Notes: generated by a model not told the origin, from the letters alone. A DNA stretch of 14,607 nucleotides from JBHIBC01 sp046758905 (GCA_046758905.1 JBHIBC010000070.1:1-14607); one strand, 5' to 3'. Counted from the stretch's first letter, positions 1 through 8,908 are shown. Program-made: numbers and translations.

Positions 1-1743
<1,743 letters not shown>

Positions 1744-1791
1744 GTCGTTTGTTTACAGGTCATTGTCCTTCCCGAAGGGGGGCCGCATTCA

Positions 1792-1820
1792 TTGACAGCG
1801 CCCCCGCCGGGTGCTAACTT
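1792..1820 (+). promoter_or_regulatory. Sigma70-type promoter for phoH
   Basis: A perfect -35 hexamer TTGACA (1792-1797) is followed after 17 bp by TAACTT (1815-1820), which matches TATAAT at positions 1, 2 and 6. A TG dinucleotide at 1812-1813 is placed as in an extended -10. The optimal spacing and the rarity of such AT-containing hexamers in this GC-rich DNA make it credible. Transcription would start near 1827, about 42 nt before the phoH ATG, and probably drives phoH through era. The 125-bp aspS-phoH gap holds nothing else convincing. Confidence 0.7.
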
Positions 1821-1868
1821 ACCCTCCTGCCTGCAGCACGAGGGCGAGGGGGAGCGGATCCCGATCGG

Positions 1869-2900
1869 ATGCGAAGACTCGCGGTCCCCGAGAAGATCCT
1901 GATCGACATCTTCGGGCATTACGACGAGAACCTTAAGAGCATCGAGAGGAGCACCGGCGTACGGCTGTCGGCTCGGGGCACCGAGGTCACGGTCCAGGGA
2001 GAGGCCGACGAGGAGGCGCTCGCCGTCGAGCTGATCGAGCAGCTGATCGACGTCGTGCAGGGCGGCTACCGGCTGCGCAGGGGCGACGTCGACATCGCCC
2101 TGCGGCTGCTGCGGGACAATCGATCGGCGGCGCTCAACGATTTCTTCAGGTCGGGCCGCCTGATGGCCCGGAACGGCCGCTATGTCACCCCGAAGAGCCT
2201 CAACCAGCGCCGCTACCTCGACGCCATCCGGGAGAGCGACCTGGTGTTCGCCATCGGCCCGGCGGGGACCGGGAAGACCTATCTCGCGGTGGCGGCCGCC
2301 GTGGCCCACATGAACGAGAAGAAAGTGGAGCGCATCATCCTCTGCCGTCCGGCGGTCGAGGCCGGGGAGAAGCTCGGGTTCCTCCCGGGGGACATGGCGG
2401 AGAAGGTGGATCCCTACTTCCGCCCGCTGTACGACGCGCTGTACCACCTCGTCGACCGGGACCGCGCCAGCGCGCAGATGGAGCGCGGGATCATCGAGAT
2501 CGCGCCGCTGGCCTTCATGCGGGGCCGGACGCTGAACAACTGCTTCGTGATCCTCGACGAAGCGCAGAACACCACCTCCGAGCAGATGAAGATGTTCCTG
2601 ACGCGCCTCGGCCACAACACCAAGGCGGTGGTGACCGGGGATGTCACCCAGGTGGATCTGCCCCCGGAGCGCACCTCCGGCCTGATCGAGGTCCAGTCGG
2701 TGGTGGCCGCGGTTCCCGGCATCCGCTTCGTCTACTTCGACGAGACGGACGTGGTCCGCCACCCCCTTGTGCAGAACATCATCAAGGCCTACGAGGCGTT
2801 CCGCGACGGTCACCGGACCGCGCACCGATCGCCGCGGGCGCGGCGCTCTCACCGGGCGGCGAAGGGCCGGCGGGGCGAGCGGGACCGCCCCCCGGAGTGA
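1869..2900 (+). CDS. phoH: PhoH/YbeZ family ATPase
   Basis: A cytoplasmic P-loop ATPase of the PhoH/YbeZ family (343 aa), which in studied bacteria partners with YbeY in 16S rRNA processing and has been linked to RNA binding or helicase-like activity. Visible: an N-terminal KH-like region (about 1-60), Walker A GPAGTGKT at 130-137, Walker B VILDEAQN at 227-234, and the family stretches CRPAVEAGEKLGFLPGD and VVTGDVTQVDLP. The ATG at 1869 is the only start in frame after the promoter; a purine-rich GAGGGGGAG lies about 14 nt upstream, a loose spacing for a ribosome binding site. The conserved fold ends near residue 311. Residues 315-343 form an extra tail with 10 Arg, 3 His and 1 Lys in 29 residues. 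The stop is 7 bp before pgpH, and ybeY lies two genes downstream, as expected for a functional pair. Confidence 0.95.
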   Translation: MRRLAVPEKILIDIFGHYDENLKSIERSTGVRLSARGTEVTVQGEADEEALAVELIEQLIDVVQGGYRLRRGDVDIALRLLRDNRSAALNDFFRSGRLMARNGRYVTPKSLNQRRYLDAIRESDLVFAIGPAGTGKTYLAVAAAVAHMNEKKVERIILCRPAVEAGEKLGFLPGDMAEKVDPYFRPLYDALYHLVDRDRASAQMERGIIEIAPLAFMRGRTLNNCFVILDEAQNTTSEQMKMFLTRLGHNTKAVVTGDVTQVDLPPERTSGLIEVQSVVAAVPGIRFVYFDETDVVRHPLVQNIIKAYEAFRDGHRTAHRSPRARRSHRAAKGRRGERDRPPE

Positions 2901-2907
2901 CGGCGGC

Positions 2908-5295
2908 ATGTTCCTCAACCCGGACAAGCGCGCGACCGGCAGGCGCAAGGGTCCCCTCCGGACCCGGCTCGGGTCGTTCCGCACGCGGCTCGCCGACCGT
3001 CTCGAGCGCCTGTTCGAGATCAAGGCGATCTGGAGCGCGCTGTTCCTCCTGACCCTGACCCCCCTCCTCATGGTGCCGCGGATCGGCCCCGCGCTGCCGC
3101 GGCTGGAGGCGGGCTCCGTCGCGCCCGAGGACGTCATCGCTCCGGTGAGCCTGGAGTTCGCCGACGACGCGGCGACAGAGGAGGTCCGCAGCGCCGCCCG
3201 GGATCTGACGCCGCCGGTCTACAACTTCGACAGCCTCGCCCGCAGCGAGGCGATCTCCGCGGTTCGCCGGACCTTCGCGCTCGGGCGCCAGGCGCTGGAG
3301 GATGTCGCCGCGGCCGGGGCCGAGCCCGCGTTCGTCCGGTCGGAGGTGCTGCGGGCTCTGCGGCAGAACGAGGAGATCCCCGCGTCCCCGGAGGCCTTGG
3401 AGTACCTGGTCCTCAAGGGCTTCGACCCGGAGATCGAGGAGCGCCTCGTCGCGGCGCTGCGGGCGCCGTTCCTTCACCGGATCGTCGGAAGCAAGACCTT
3501 CCTGCCCCGGTCCGGGCGAGTGACCTTGCGCGACACGCGCAGCGGCCGGGAGTGGCGGGAGGAGGATCTGAAGGGGGTGCTGTCGCTGGACGAGGCGCGC
3601 CAGGTGGCGCGCGAGACGCTCCGATCCGCGGGCGCCGGCAGGCGGGAGGAGGCGGCCGTCGCACCCCTGCTGACCGAGCTGATCGCTCCCAACCTGATCT
3701 TCAACAGGGCCCTCACCGACGATCGCCGCCAGGAGGCGGCGGACCGGATCGAGCCGCTGATCGTGCGCGTGCCGAAGGGCAAGGTCATCCTGCGGCGCGG
3801 GGAGGTCGTCAGCGAGGACAAGGCGCGGGTGCTCGAGGCGTTCCACGAGGCGCGGCGCGAGGGCTCCTCGGCGGGGGCGATCCTCGGCAACCTGCTGTTC
3901 ATGGCGCTGCTCCTGTTCTTCCTGTCGCGCTACGTCTTCTTCTACCAGAAATCCTACCGCAGGGAGCGGCACCTGTTCGCCCTGATGGTGCTGGTCATGG
4001 TGATCGGGCTCCTGATGGACCGCGGCTTCGCGTGGCTCTATCAGAACGTGGTGGACACCCTCCAGGCGATGCCCTTCGCCGACCCGAGCTTCTATCGCTT
4101 CATGGTCCCGATGGCCGCGGGCTCGATGCTGGTGACGCTGCTGGCCAATCCGCGTGTCGGGATGGCGTTCGCGCTGTTCTACGTGCCCCTGTTCGGCATG
4201 ATGATGGAGTGGGACCTGGCCCTGATGCTGTACTGCCTGGTGAGCAACCTCGCCGCCATCTACGGCATCAGCGCCTACCACCAGAGGACGGCCCTGATCC
4301 GAGCCGGGCTCTTCCTGGGGGGGGTCAACGCGGTGACCGTCCTGGCGCTGGAGAGCCTGCCGGCCCTGGAGAGCGTCGCGGGACGGACGCCGCCGGTCAC
4401 CCACCTGCTCTACCAGATGTTCTGCGGGTTCGTCGGCGGGATCCTGGTGGCGGTGCTGGTCTCCTTCCTGCTCCCCGTCCTCGAGTGGTTCTTCAACATC
4501 CTGACCGACGTGCGGCTGCTGGAACTGTCCAACCTCAACAACCCGCTGTTGAGGCGGCTGGCCGTGGAGGCGCCGGGGTCCTACAACCACAGCGTGATCG
4601 TCGGGACCCTGGCCGAGGCGGCGGCGGAGGCGATCGGGGCCAACGCGCTGTTCTGCCGCGTGGCGGCGTACTACCACGACGTGGGCAAGATGCTCAAGCC
4701 TGACTACTTCGTGGAGAATCAGCGCGAGGGGCTCAACCGGCACGACGGGCTGAGCCCGCATATGAGCGCGCTGGTCATCGCCAGCCACGTGAAGGACGGG
4801 TACGAGCTGGCCAGGAGCTACGGCCTCCCGAAGCAGGTGCTCGACATCATCCCGCAGCACCACGGCACCCGCAGGATCAATTACTTCTACGAGAAGGCGA
4901 AGAGGAGCGAGAACCCCAGCGTGGAGGAGGTGCGCGAGTCGGACTACCGCTATCCCGGCCCCAAGCCCCAGTCGAAGGAGGCGGCGATCTTCATGCTCTC
5001 CGACTCGATCGAGGCGGCCGCGCGCACTCTGGACGACCCGTCGCCGGCCCGCTTCAAGGGCCTGATCCGCAGGATCGTCTCCGACGTCGTCCTCGATGAC
5101 CAGTTCGACCAGTGTGACCTGACCTTCTCGGAGCTGGACAAGGTGCAGGCCGCCTTCATGAAGACGCTGAGCAGCATCTACCACCACCGCATCGACTACC
5201 CGGGGTTCGACTTCGAGAAGGTCTCCGCGCGCTCGTTCCAGGGGAGCCGGACGCACGAGGCCCCGCCGGCGCGCGTCCGGGAATGGGGTCGATAG
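2908..5295 (+). CDS. pgpH: Membrane HD-domain cyclic di-AMP phosphodiesterase, PgpH/YqfF (7TMR-HDED) family
   Basis: A 795-aa inner-membrane protein predicted to hydrolyse c-di-AMP to pApA. Order: a basic N-terminus; membrane segment 41-57; a large extracytoplasmic 7TMR-HDED-like domain (about 60-315); a cluster of hydrophobic helices (about 323-346, 356-377, 394-414, 417-435, 436-454, 463-484, 497-529); and a cytoplasmic HD domain (about 548-710). All expected metal ligands are visible: H561, H590-D591 (in YYHDVGK), H627, H651-H652 (in QHHGT) and D699. Their spacing agrees with Listeria PgpH as I recall it, apart from a few extra residues before the last Asp, so the active site looks intact. 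I chose the ATG at 2908 because GGAG at 2894-2897 precedes it at good spacing; the open frame upstream overlaps phoH and has no family similarity. The stop overlaps the ybeY start. Substrate is inferred from family. Confidence 0.93.
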   Translation: MFLNPDKRATGRRKGPLRTRLGSFRTRLADRLERLFEIKAIWSALFLLTLTPLLMVPRIGPALPRLEAGSVAPEDVIAPVSLEFADDAATEEVRSAARDLTPPVYNFDSLARSEAISAVRRTFALGRQALEDVAAAGAEPAFVRSEVLRALRQNEEIPASPEALEYLVLKGFDPEIEERLVAALRAPFLHRIVGSKTFLPRSGRVTLRDTRSGREWREEDLKGVLSLDEARQVARETLRSAGAGRREEAAVAPLLTELIAPNLIFNRALTDDRRQEAADRIEPLIVRVPKGKVILRRGEVVSEDKARVLEAFHEARREGSSAGAILGNLLFMALLLFFLSRYVFFYQKSYRRERHLFALMVLVMVIGLLMDRGFAWLYQNVVDTLQAMPFADPSFYRFMVPMAAGSMLVTLLANPRVGMAFALFYVPLFGMMMEWDLALMLYCLVSNLAAIYGISAYHQRTALIRAGLFLGGVNAVTVLALESLPALESVAGRTPPVTHLLYQMFCGFVGGILVAVLVSFLLPVLEWFFNILTDVRLLELSNLNNPLLRRLAVEAPGSYNHSVIVGTLAEAAAEAIGANALFCRVAAYYHDVGKMLKPDYFVENQREGLNRHDGLSPHMSALVIASHVKDGYELARSYGLPKQVLDIIPQHHGTRRINYFYEKAKRSENPSVEEVRESDYRYPGPKPQSKEAAIFMLSDSIEAAARTLDDPSPARFKGLIRRIVSDVVLDDQFDQCDLTFSELDKVQAAFMKTLSSIYHHRIDYPGFDFEKVSARSFQGSRTHEAPPARVREWGR

Positions 5296-5786
5296 AGGTC
5301 GTCGCCGCGGACCCGGCGGGACGGCGCCTGGCGCCGGCCTGCGGGCGGCTGCTGCGGCGCCTGGTGCGGGCCACCGGACGGCAGGGGGCGGGGGTGACCG
5401 TGCTGCTGGCCTCCGACGCCGAGGTCAGGCGGCTCAACCGGACCTTCCGCGGCGTGGACCGGGCCACCGACGTCCTGTCGTTCCCCTCCGGCGGGCCCCT
5501 GCAGCCCGGCGGCGGGCACCTCGGGGACATCGCCATCTCGGTGCCCCGCGCGGCGCGGCAAGCGCGCCGCGCCGGGTGGAGCCTCGCCAACGAGCTGGGG
5601 CTGCTGCTCACCCACGGCTACCTCCACCTGCTCGGCCACGATCACGAGACGGACGACGGCGAGATGTGGCGCCTCGAGAGAGAGCTCCTCCGCAGCGCCG
5701 CCCGGGTCCCGATCGGGGCGCGACGCCGGCCCTGGGGAGAGGCGGGCGGGGCGCGGCCGTCCGCAGCCCGGCGCAGGCGGCGATGA
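5283..5786 (+). CDS. ybeY: Endoribonuclease / rRNA maturation factor YbeY
   Basis: A 167-aa zinc-dependent UPF0054 protein that acts in maturation of the 16S rRNA 3' end and ribosome quality control in the cytoplasm. The signature H-x3-H-x5-H is complete: His111, His115 and His121 within HGYLHLLGHDH. The upstream family motifs RATDVLSFP and GDIAIS are also present. The start at 5283 gives MGSIEVV, the usual YbeY opening; it overlaps the last 13 bp of pgpH and has only a weak ribosome binding site, so translational coupling is likely. The stop overlaps the era ATG as ATGA. After the conserved fold the last 27 or so residues are low-complexity and end in five consecutive arginines. In Firmicutes dgkA and cdd usually lie between ybeY and era; neither is here. 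Confidence 0.96.
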   Translation: MGSIEVVAADPAGRRLAPACGRLLRRLVRATGRQGAGVTVLLASDAEVRRLNRTFRGVDRATDVLSFPSGGPLQPGGGHLGDIAISVPRAARQARRAGWSLANELGLLLTHGYLHLLGHDHETDDGEMWRLERELLRSAARVPIGARRRPWGEAGGARPSAARRRRR

Positions 5787-6721
5787 CCGATCCGGACCGC
5801 CCTCCGGATCCCGGCGCCGGCCCCGAATCCGAAACGTTTCGGAGCGGCTTCGTGGCCCTCGCCGGCCGGGCCAACGTGGGCAAGTCGACCTTGATGAACC
5901 GGCTGGTCGGGTCGAAGCTGTCGATCGTCTCCCCGGTGCCGCAGACCACGCGCTTCCCCGTTCGCGGCGTCCTGAACCGCCGGGACGCTCAGGTCGTGTT
6001 CATCGACACGCCCGGGATCCACAAGCCGCGCTTTCGGATGAATCGGGAGATGGTGAGGCTGGCGACGCGGGTGCTGAGGGACGTGGACCTGATCGGGATG
6101 CTCGTCGACGCCTCCGAAGGCGTCGGCCCGGGCGACCGGTTCGCGCTCGATCTGGTCCGCGGATCGGGCGGGCGGGCCATTCTGATCCTGAACAAGATCG
6201 ACCTGATGCGGCGCGAGCGTCTGTTGCCCCTCCTCGCGCAGGCGGACGGTCTGGGCTTGTTCCAGGATCTGGTCCCGGTCTCCGCCCTGACCGGCGAGAA
6301 CTGCGACCGGCTGGAGCGCGTGATCCTGGACCGGATGGCGCCGGGCCGGCCGCTCTTCCCCCCCGAGATGCTGACCGACCTGCCCGAGCGGCTGGCGGTC
6401 TCGGAGATCATCAGGGAGCAGGTCTGCCTCAAGACGCGCCAGGAGGTGCCGCACGCCACCGCCGTGATGGTGGAGACGCTGGGCGGGGAGAGGGGCGGCC
6501 TCGTCCGCATCGACGCCACGATCTTCGTCGAGCGCCCCTCCCAGAAAGCGATCCTGATCGGCGAGGGGGGCCGCATGATGAAGGAGATAGGGACGGCGGC
6601 CCGGCTCAGCCTGGAGGGTTTCCTCGGGAGCCGGGTTCACCTCTCGTTGTGGGTCAAGGTGAAGGAGCGCTGGCGCGACGACGTCTCGCTCCTGCGCCTG
6701 ATCGGCCTGCCCCTGCCGTAG
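5783..6721 (+). CDS. era: GTPase Era (KH-domain, 16S rRNA / 30S assembly)
   Basis: A 312-aa essential GTPase that binds the 3' end of 16S rRNA during 30S assembly. GTPase motifs in order: G1 GRANVGKST (28-36), switch I region QTTRFPVRG (54-62), G3 DTPGIH (75-80), G4 NKID (137-140) and G5 SALTG. A C-terminal KH domain follows with GEGG at 260-263 in the GxxG loop, and the protein ends in the usual LWVKVKERW...L.LIGL. The ATG at 5783 overlaps the ybeY stop by 4 bp and has AGG at 5775-5777; the open frame further upstream is only ybeY read in another frame. Two oddities: switch I has FPV where I expect residues like N/H-R-I after TTR, and codons 16-21 hold a perfect 16-bp palindrome. Neighbouring ybeY and phoH act in the same process. 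Confidence 0.98.
   Translation: MTDPDRPPDPGAGPESETFRSGFVALAGRANVGKSTLMNRLVGSKLSIVSPVPQTTRFPVRGVLNRRDAQVVFIDTPGIHKPRFRMNREMVRLATRVLRDVDLIGMLVDASEGVGPGDRFALDLVRGSGGRAILILNKIDLMRRERLLPLLAQADGLGLFQDLVPVSALTGENCDRLERVILDRMAPGRPLFPPEMLTDLPERLAVSEIIREQVCLKTRQEVPHATAVMVETLGGERGGLVRIDATIFVERPSQKAILIGEGGRMMKEIGTAARLSLEGFLGSRVHLSLWVKVKERWRDDVSLLRLIGLPLP
5828..5843. repeat. 16-bp perfect palindrome inside era
   Basis: TCCGAAACGTTTCGGA reads the same on both strands and sits 45 bp into era, in the non-conserved N-terminal linker coding for S-E-T-F-R-S. Its core AAACGTTT is AT-rich for this genome and resembles the central-CG palindromes bound by LacI/PurR-type repressors. It could equally form an mRNA hairpin near the era start. 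Chance is a real alternative: roughly one perfect 16-bp palindrome is expected in a GC-rich window of this size. Confidence 0.35.
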
Positions 6722-6725
6722 GAGA

Positions 6726-6770
6726 TCCCACGCCCTTGGAGTAGAATGACGCCCTTCGCGGGACGTGGGG
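6726..6770 (+). promoter_or_regulatory. Possible -10 box and inverted repeat before mgtE
   Basis: The 50-bp era-mgtE gap contains TAGAAT (6742-6747, five of six matches to TATAAT) without a good -35, so an mgtE promoter is possible but weak. It also contains arms 6726-6732 and 6764-6770 that pair as six Watson-Crick pairs plus one G-U around a 31-nt loop. The downstream arm ends one base before the mgtE ATG, so in read-through transcripts the stem could mask the translation start. A start at the -10 box would leave out the upstream arm. No T-run follows, so it is not a terminator, and the gap is too short for a Mg2+ riboswitch. Confidence 0.3.
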
Positions 6771-6771
6771 C

Positions 6772-8127
6772 ATGAAGGACAGCGCGTTTCTCGTCGAATC
6801 GATCCGGAAGCTTCTGCGCCGCGGCGCCAGCGCCCATTTGCTGAAGATCCTCCAGAAGGTCCGCGCGGCGGACCTCGCCGAGGCCTTCAAGTCGCTGGAC
6901 GCCGGGGAGCAGTCCGCGATCTTCCGCCTGCTCGCCGACCGGTCGACGCTGCAAGCGGCCCGGCTGCTCGGCGAGATCCATGCGTCGCTTCGCCCCGAGC
7001 TGCTGCGCGGCTTGGAGCCGCAGGAGGTGGCGCGCGTCCTGCAGAGCCTGGCCTCCGACGACGCCGCCGAGATCCTCGCGGAGTGCGCCGACGAGCAGCG
7101 GGATGCCGTGCTGTCGCTGATGCACCGGGAGGCGTCGGAGGAGGTCCAGGGCCTCCTGGTCTACGAGGACGAGACGGCGGGCCGCATCATGACGACCCGC
7201 TTCCTGGCGCTTCCGGAGGACACCCGGGTCCAGGAGGCGATCAGCGCCCTGCAGAAAGCGCAGGAGGCCGAGATGGTGTTCTACCTCTACGTGGTCGACT
7301 CCCCGGGCCACCTGCTGGGGGTGCTGTCGCTGCGTCGGCTCCTGACGGTGCCGCCGCCGACCCGACTGGGGGAGATCATGTCGACGGACGTCATCGCGGT
7401 GCGCACCGAGACCGATCAGGAGGAGGTCGCCCGCATCGCATCGCAGTACGATCTGCTGGCGGTGCCGGTGGTGGACGCGGAGAACACCCTCGTCGGCATC
7501 GTCACCATCGACGACGTCGTCGACGTCATGCGCGAGGAGGCGACGGAGGACTTCTACAAGCTCGCCGGGACCTCGGACGAGGAGAGGATGATCCGGTCGA
7601 CGCTGCGCTCGGCCCGGGTGCGGCTTCCCTGGCTGTTCGCCGCGTTCGTGGGCGGCCTGCTGGCCGCGATGCTGATCAAGTCGTACACTCCGCTCCTGGT
7701 CCGGGTCACCACGCTCGCCTGCTTCATCCCGGTGGTCCTCGGCATGGGGGGCAACATCGGGACGCAGGCCGCCACCATCATGGTCCGGGGGCTGGCGACC
7801 GGCCGGATCTCGGCGCGGCAGGTCGGGACCGTGATCTTCAAGGAGATCCGCATCGCCCTGCTCCTCGGGGCGATCTACGGGGCGCTTCTCGGCGTGGCCG
7901 CCGTGGCGCTGGTCGGCATGAGCGCGCGGGTGGCCGCGATCGTGGGTCTGGCGCTGTGCGCCTCGATGGTCATGGCGGCGATCGTCGGGTCGGTGTTCCC
8001 GATGCTGCTGAAGTCGGTGCACATCGACCCCGCCGTCGCCACCAGCCCGTTCGTGACGACCTCGGTCGACCTGCTGGGCCTCCTGGCCTTCTTCGGCCTG
8101 GCCGGCCCGTACCTGCTCGCGGGGTGA
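6772..8127 (+). CDS. mgtE: Magnesium channel/transporter MgtE
   Basis: A 451-aa Mg2+-gated magnesium channel of the inner membrane. It has the full family layout: a helical N domain (about 1-130); two CBS domains (about 131-260, with ETAGRIMTT and LGEIMSTDVIAV opening them and VGIVTIDDVVDVM closing the pair) that sense cytoplasmic Mg2+; a connecting plug helix; and a five-helix pore domain (about 283-450). Pore hallmarks are present: PVVLGMGGNIGTQ (G327, N328, G330, Q332) and the pore Asp at 433 in TTSVDLLG, equivalent to Asp432 of Thermus thermophilus MgtE. The ATG at 6772 follows GGGA at 6760-6763; it is the natural family start. Length is typical. The gene sits between era and recO and may have its own weak promoter. 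Magnesium stabilises ribosomes, which fits the setting, but a functional link is inference. Confidence 0.97.
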   Translation: MKDSAFLVESIRKLLRRGASAHLLKILQKVRAADLAEAFKSLDAGEQSAIFRLLADRSTLQAARLLGEIHASLRPELLRGLEPQEVARVLQSLASDDAAEILAECADEQRDAVLSLMHREASEEVQGLLVYEDETAGRIMTTRFLALPEDTRVQEAISALQKAQEAEMVFYLYVVDSPGHLLGVLSLRRLLTVPPPTRLGEIMSTDVIAVRTETDQEEVARIASQYDLLAVPVVDAENTLVGIVTIDDVVDVMREEATEDFYKLAGTSDEERMIRSTLRSARVRLPWLFAAFVGGLLAAMLIKSYTPLLVRVTTLACFIPVVLGMGGNIGTQAATIMVRGLATGRISARQVGTVIFKEIRIALLLGAIYGALLGVAAVALVGMSARVAAIVGLALCASMVMAAIVGSVFPMLLKSVHIDPAVATSPFVTTSVDLLGLLAFFGLAGPYLLAG

Positions 8128-8152
8128 GCGGGCGGCGCGCGCGGGGGCGGCC

Positions 8153-8908
8153 GTGCCGTTGAAGGAGGAGGAGGCCTTCGTCCTCGGGTCGCTGCCGCTC
8201 GGGGAGTCGGACCGGATCGTCACCTTCCTGACCCGGGGGGCGGGGAAGGTCCGGGGCGTGGCCAAGGGGGCGCGGCGCAGCCGGCGGCGGTTCGGGAGCA
8301 ACCTGGAGCTGTTGAGCCGGGTGCGGCTCAGCTACTTCGAGCGCGAGAGGGCCGATCTCGCGCGGATCGAGGCGGCGGAGCTTCTGGAGTCGTTCTATGC
8401 GCTCCAGGAAGACCCCGAGCGGGGTGCGGTCATGGCCTGCTTGGCCGAGATCGCCGACGCCTTCTCGCGGGAGCAGCAGGAGGACGAAGGCTTCTTCAGG
8501 CTGATGCACGCGGTCCTGCGGGCCCTGCGGGCCGGCCTGGACCTCGACCTGGCGGCCCGCTACTTCGAGATCTGGACGCTGAGGCTGCACGGCGTGCTCC
8601 CCTCGCTCCGCAGCTGCAGCGCCTGCGGCGCGGCGCTGCGGACCCGGGGAGCCCGCTACCAGAGCCGGCAGGCGGGCGTCGTCTGCTCGCGGTGCGCAGG
8701 TGCGCGGGGCGGGCGCGAGGTCATCATCCCGGCCGCGGCGGTCCGGGCGGCGGAGGAGATCCAGAGGCTGGCGCCGGAGCGGCTGGCCGGCAGGGACCCG
8801 GCGCCGCTGGCGCCCTTGGGCGCCCTGGCGCGTGAGGTGTTCCTGGATCTCACCGAGAGGCGCTTCCGGAGCTACGACGTGCTGTGCGCGATACGCCGGC
8901 GGGCGTGA
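8153..8908 (+). CDS. recO: DNA repair protein RecO
   Basis: A 251-aa recombination mediator that with RecR loads RecA on SSB-coated DNA in the RecF pathway and anneals single strands. The N-terminal OB fold is visible with the family opening EEAFVLGSLPLGESDRIV and the basic KGARRSRRRFGSNLE patch. The helical C-terminal half carries a complete zinc-finger set: C155, C158, C178 and C181. The start is GTG at 8153, giving MPLKEEEAF, which aligns with the usual RecO N-terminus; a G-rich stretch at 8143-8150 may serve as the ribosome binding site, and no in-frame ATG lies nearby. The gap from mgtE is 25 bp and to glyQ 22 bp, suggesting cotranscription. Placement before glyQ is common in several phyla. 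Confidence 0.95.
   Translation: MPLKEEEAFVLGSLPLGESDRIVTFLTRGAGKVRGVAKGARRSRRRFGSNLELLSRVRLSYFERERADLARIEAAELLESFYALQEDPERGAVMACLAEIADAFSREQQEDEGFFRLMHAVLRALRAGLDLDLAARYFEIWTLRLHGVLPSLRSCSACGAALRTRGARYQSRQAGVVCSRCAGARGGREVIIPAAAVRAAEEIQRLAPERLAGRDPAPLAPLGALAREVFLDLTERRFRSYDVLCAIRRRA

Noticed and set aside
1752..1757. TTTACA as a second -35 box upstream of phoH.
   Set aside because: The sequence at the required -10 distance is G-rich (AAGGGG) with no resemblance to TATAAT.
1767..1778. Small hairpin (CCTT/AAGG around CCCG) after aspS as a terminator.
   Set aside because: The stem is only 4 bp and no T-run follows, so it does not qualify as an intrinsic terminator.
2767..2907. Possible N-terminal extension of pgpH starting inside phoH.
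   Set aside because: The extra 47 residues are Arg-rich without family similarity and overlap phoH coding sequence; the ATG at 2908 has a well-spaced GGAG.
2782..5256. An 824-codon open frame on the minus strand opposite pgpH.
   Set aside because: It lies opposite a well-conserved gene, its translation is low-complexity (rich in Arg, Gln, His, Asp, Val, Leu) with no recognisable motif, and long antisense frames are expected where third codon positions are almost all G or C.
5576..5782. Possible N-terminal extension of era starting inside ybeY.
   Set aside because: It is ybeY read in another frame; the start at 5783 gives the usual Era layout and an ATGA overlap.
6722..6771. M-box or ykoK-type Mg2+ riboswitch in front of mgtE.
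   Set aside because: The whole gap is 50 bp, far shorter than the element, and the preceding sequence is era coding sequence.
6637..8301. A 554-codon minus-strand frame opposite mgtE, and similar frames at 1377-3137, 5642-6640, 7970-9049 and 9632-11212.
   Set aside because: All are shadows of conserved plus-strand genes, span several real genes, and give biased, motif-free translations.
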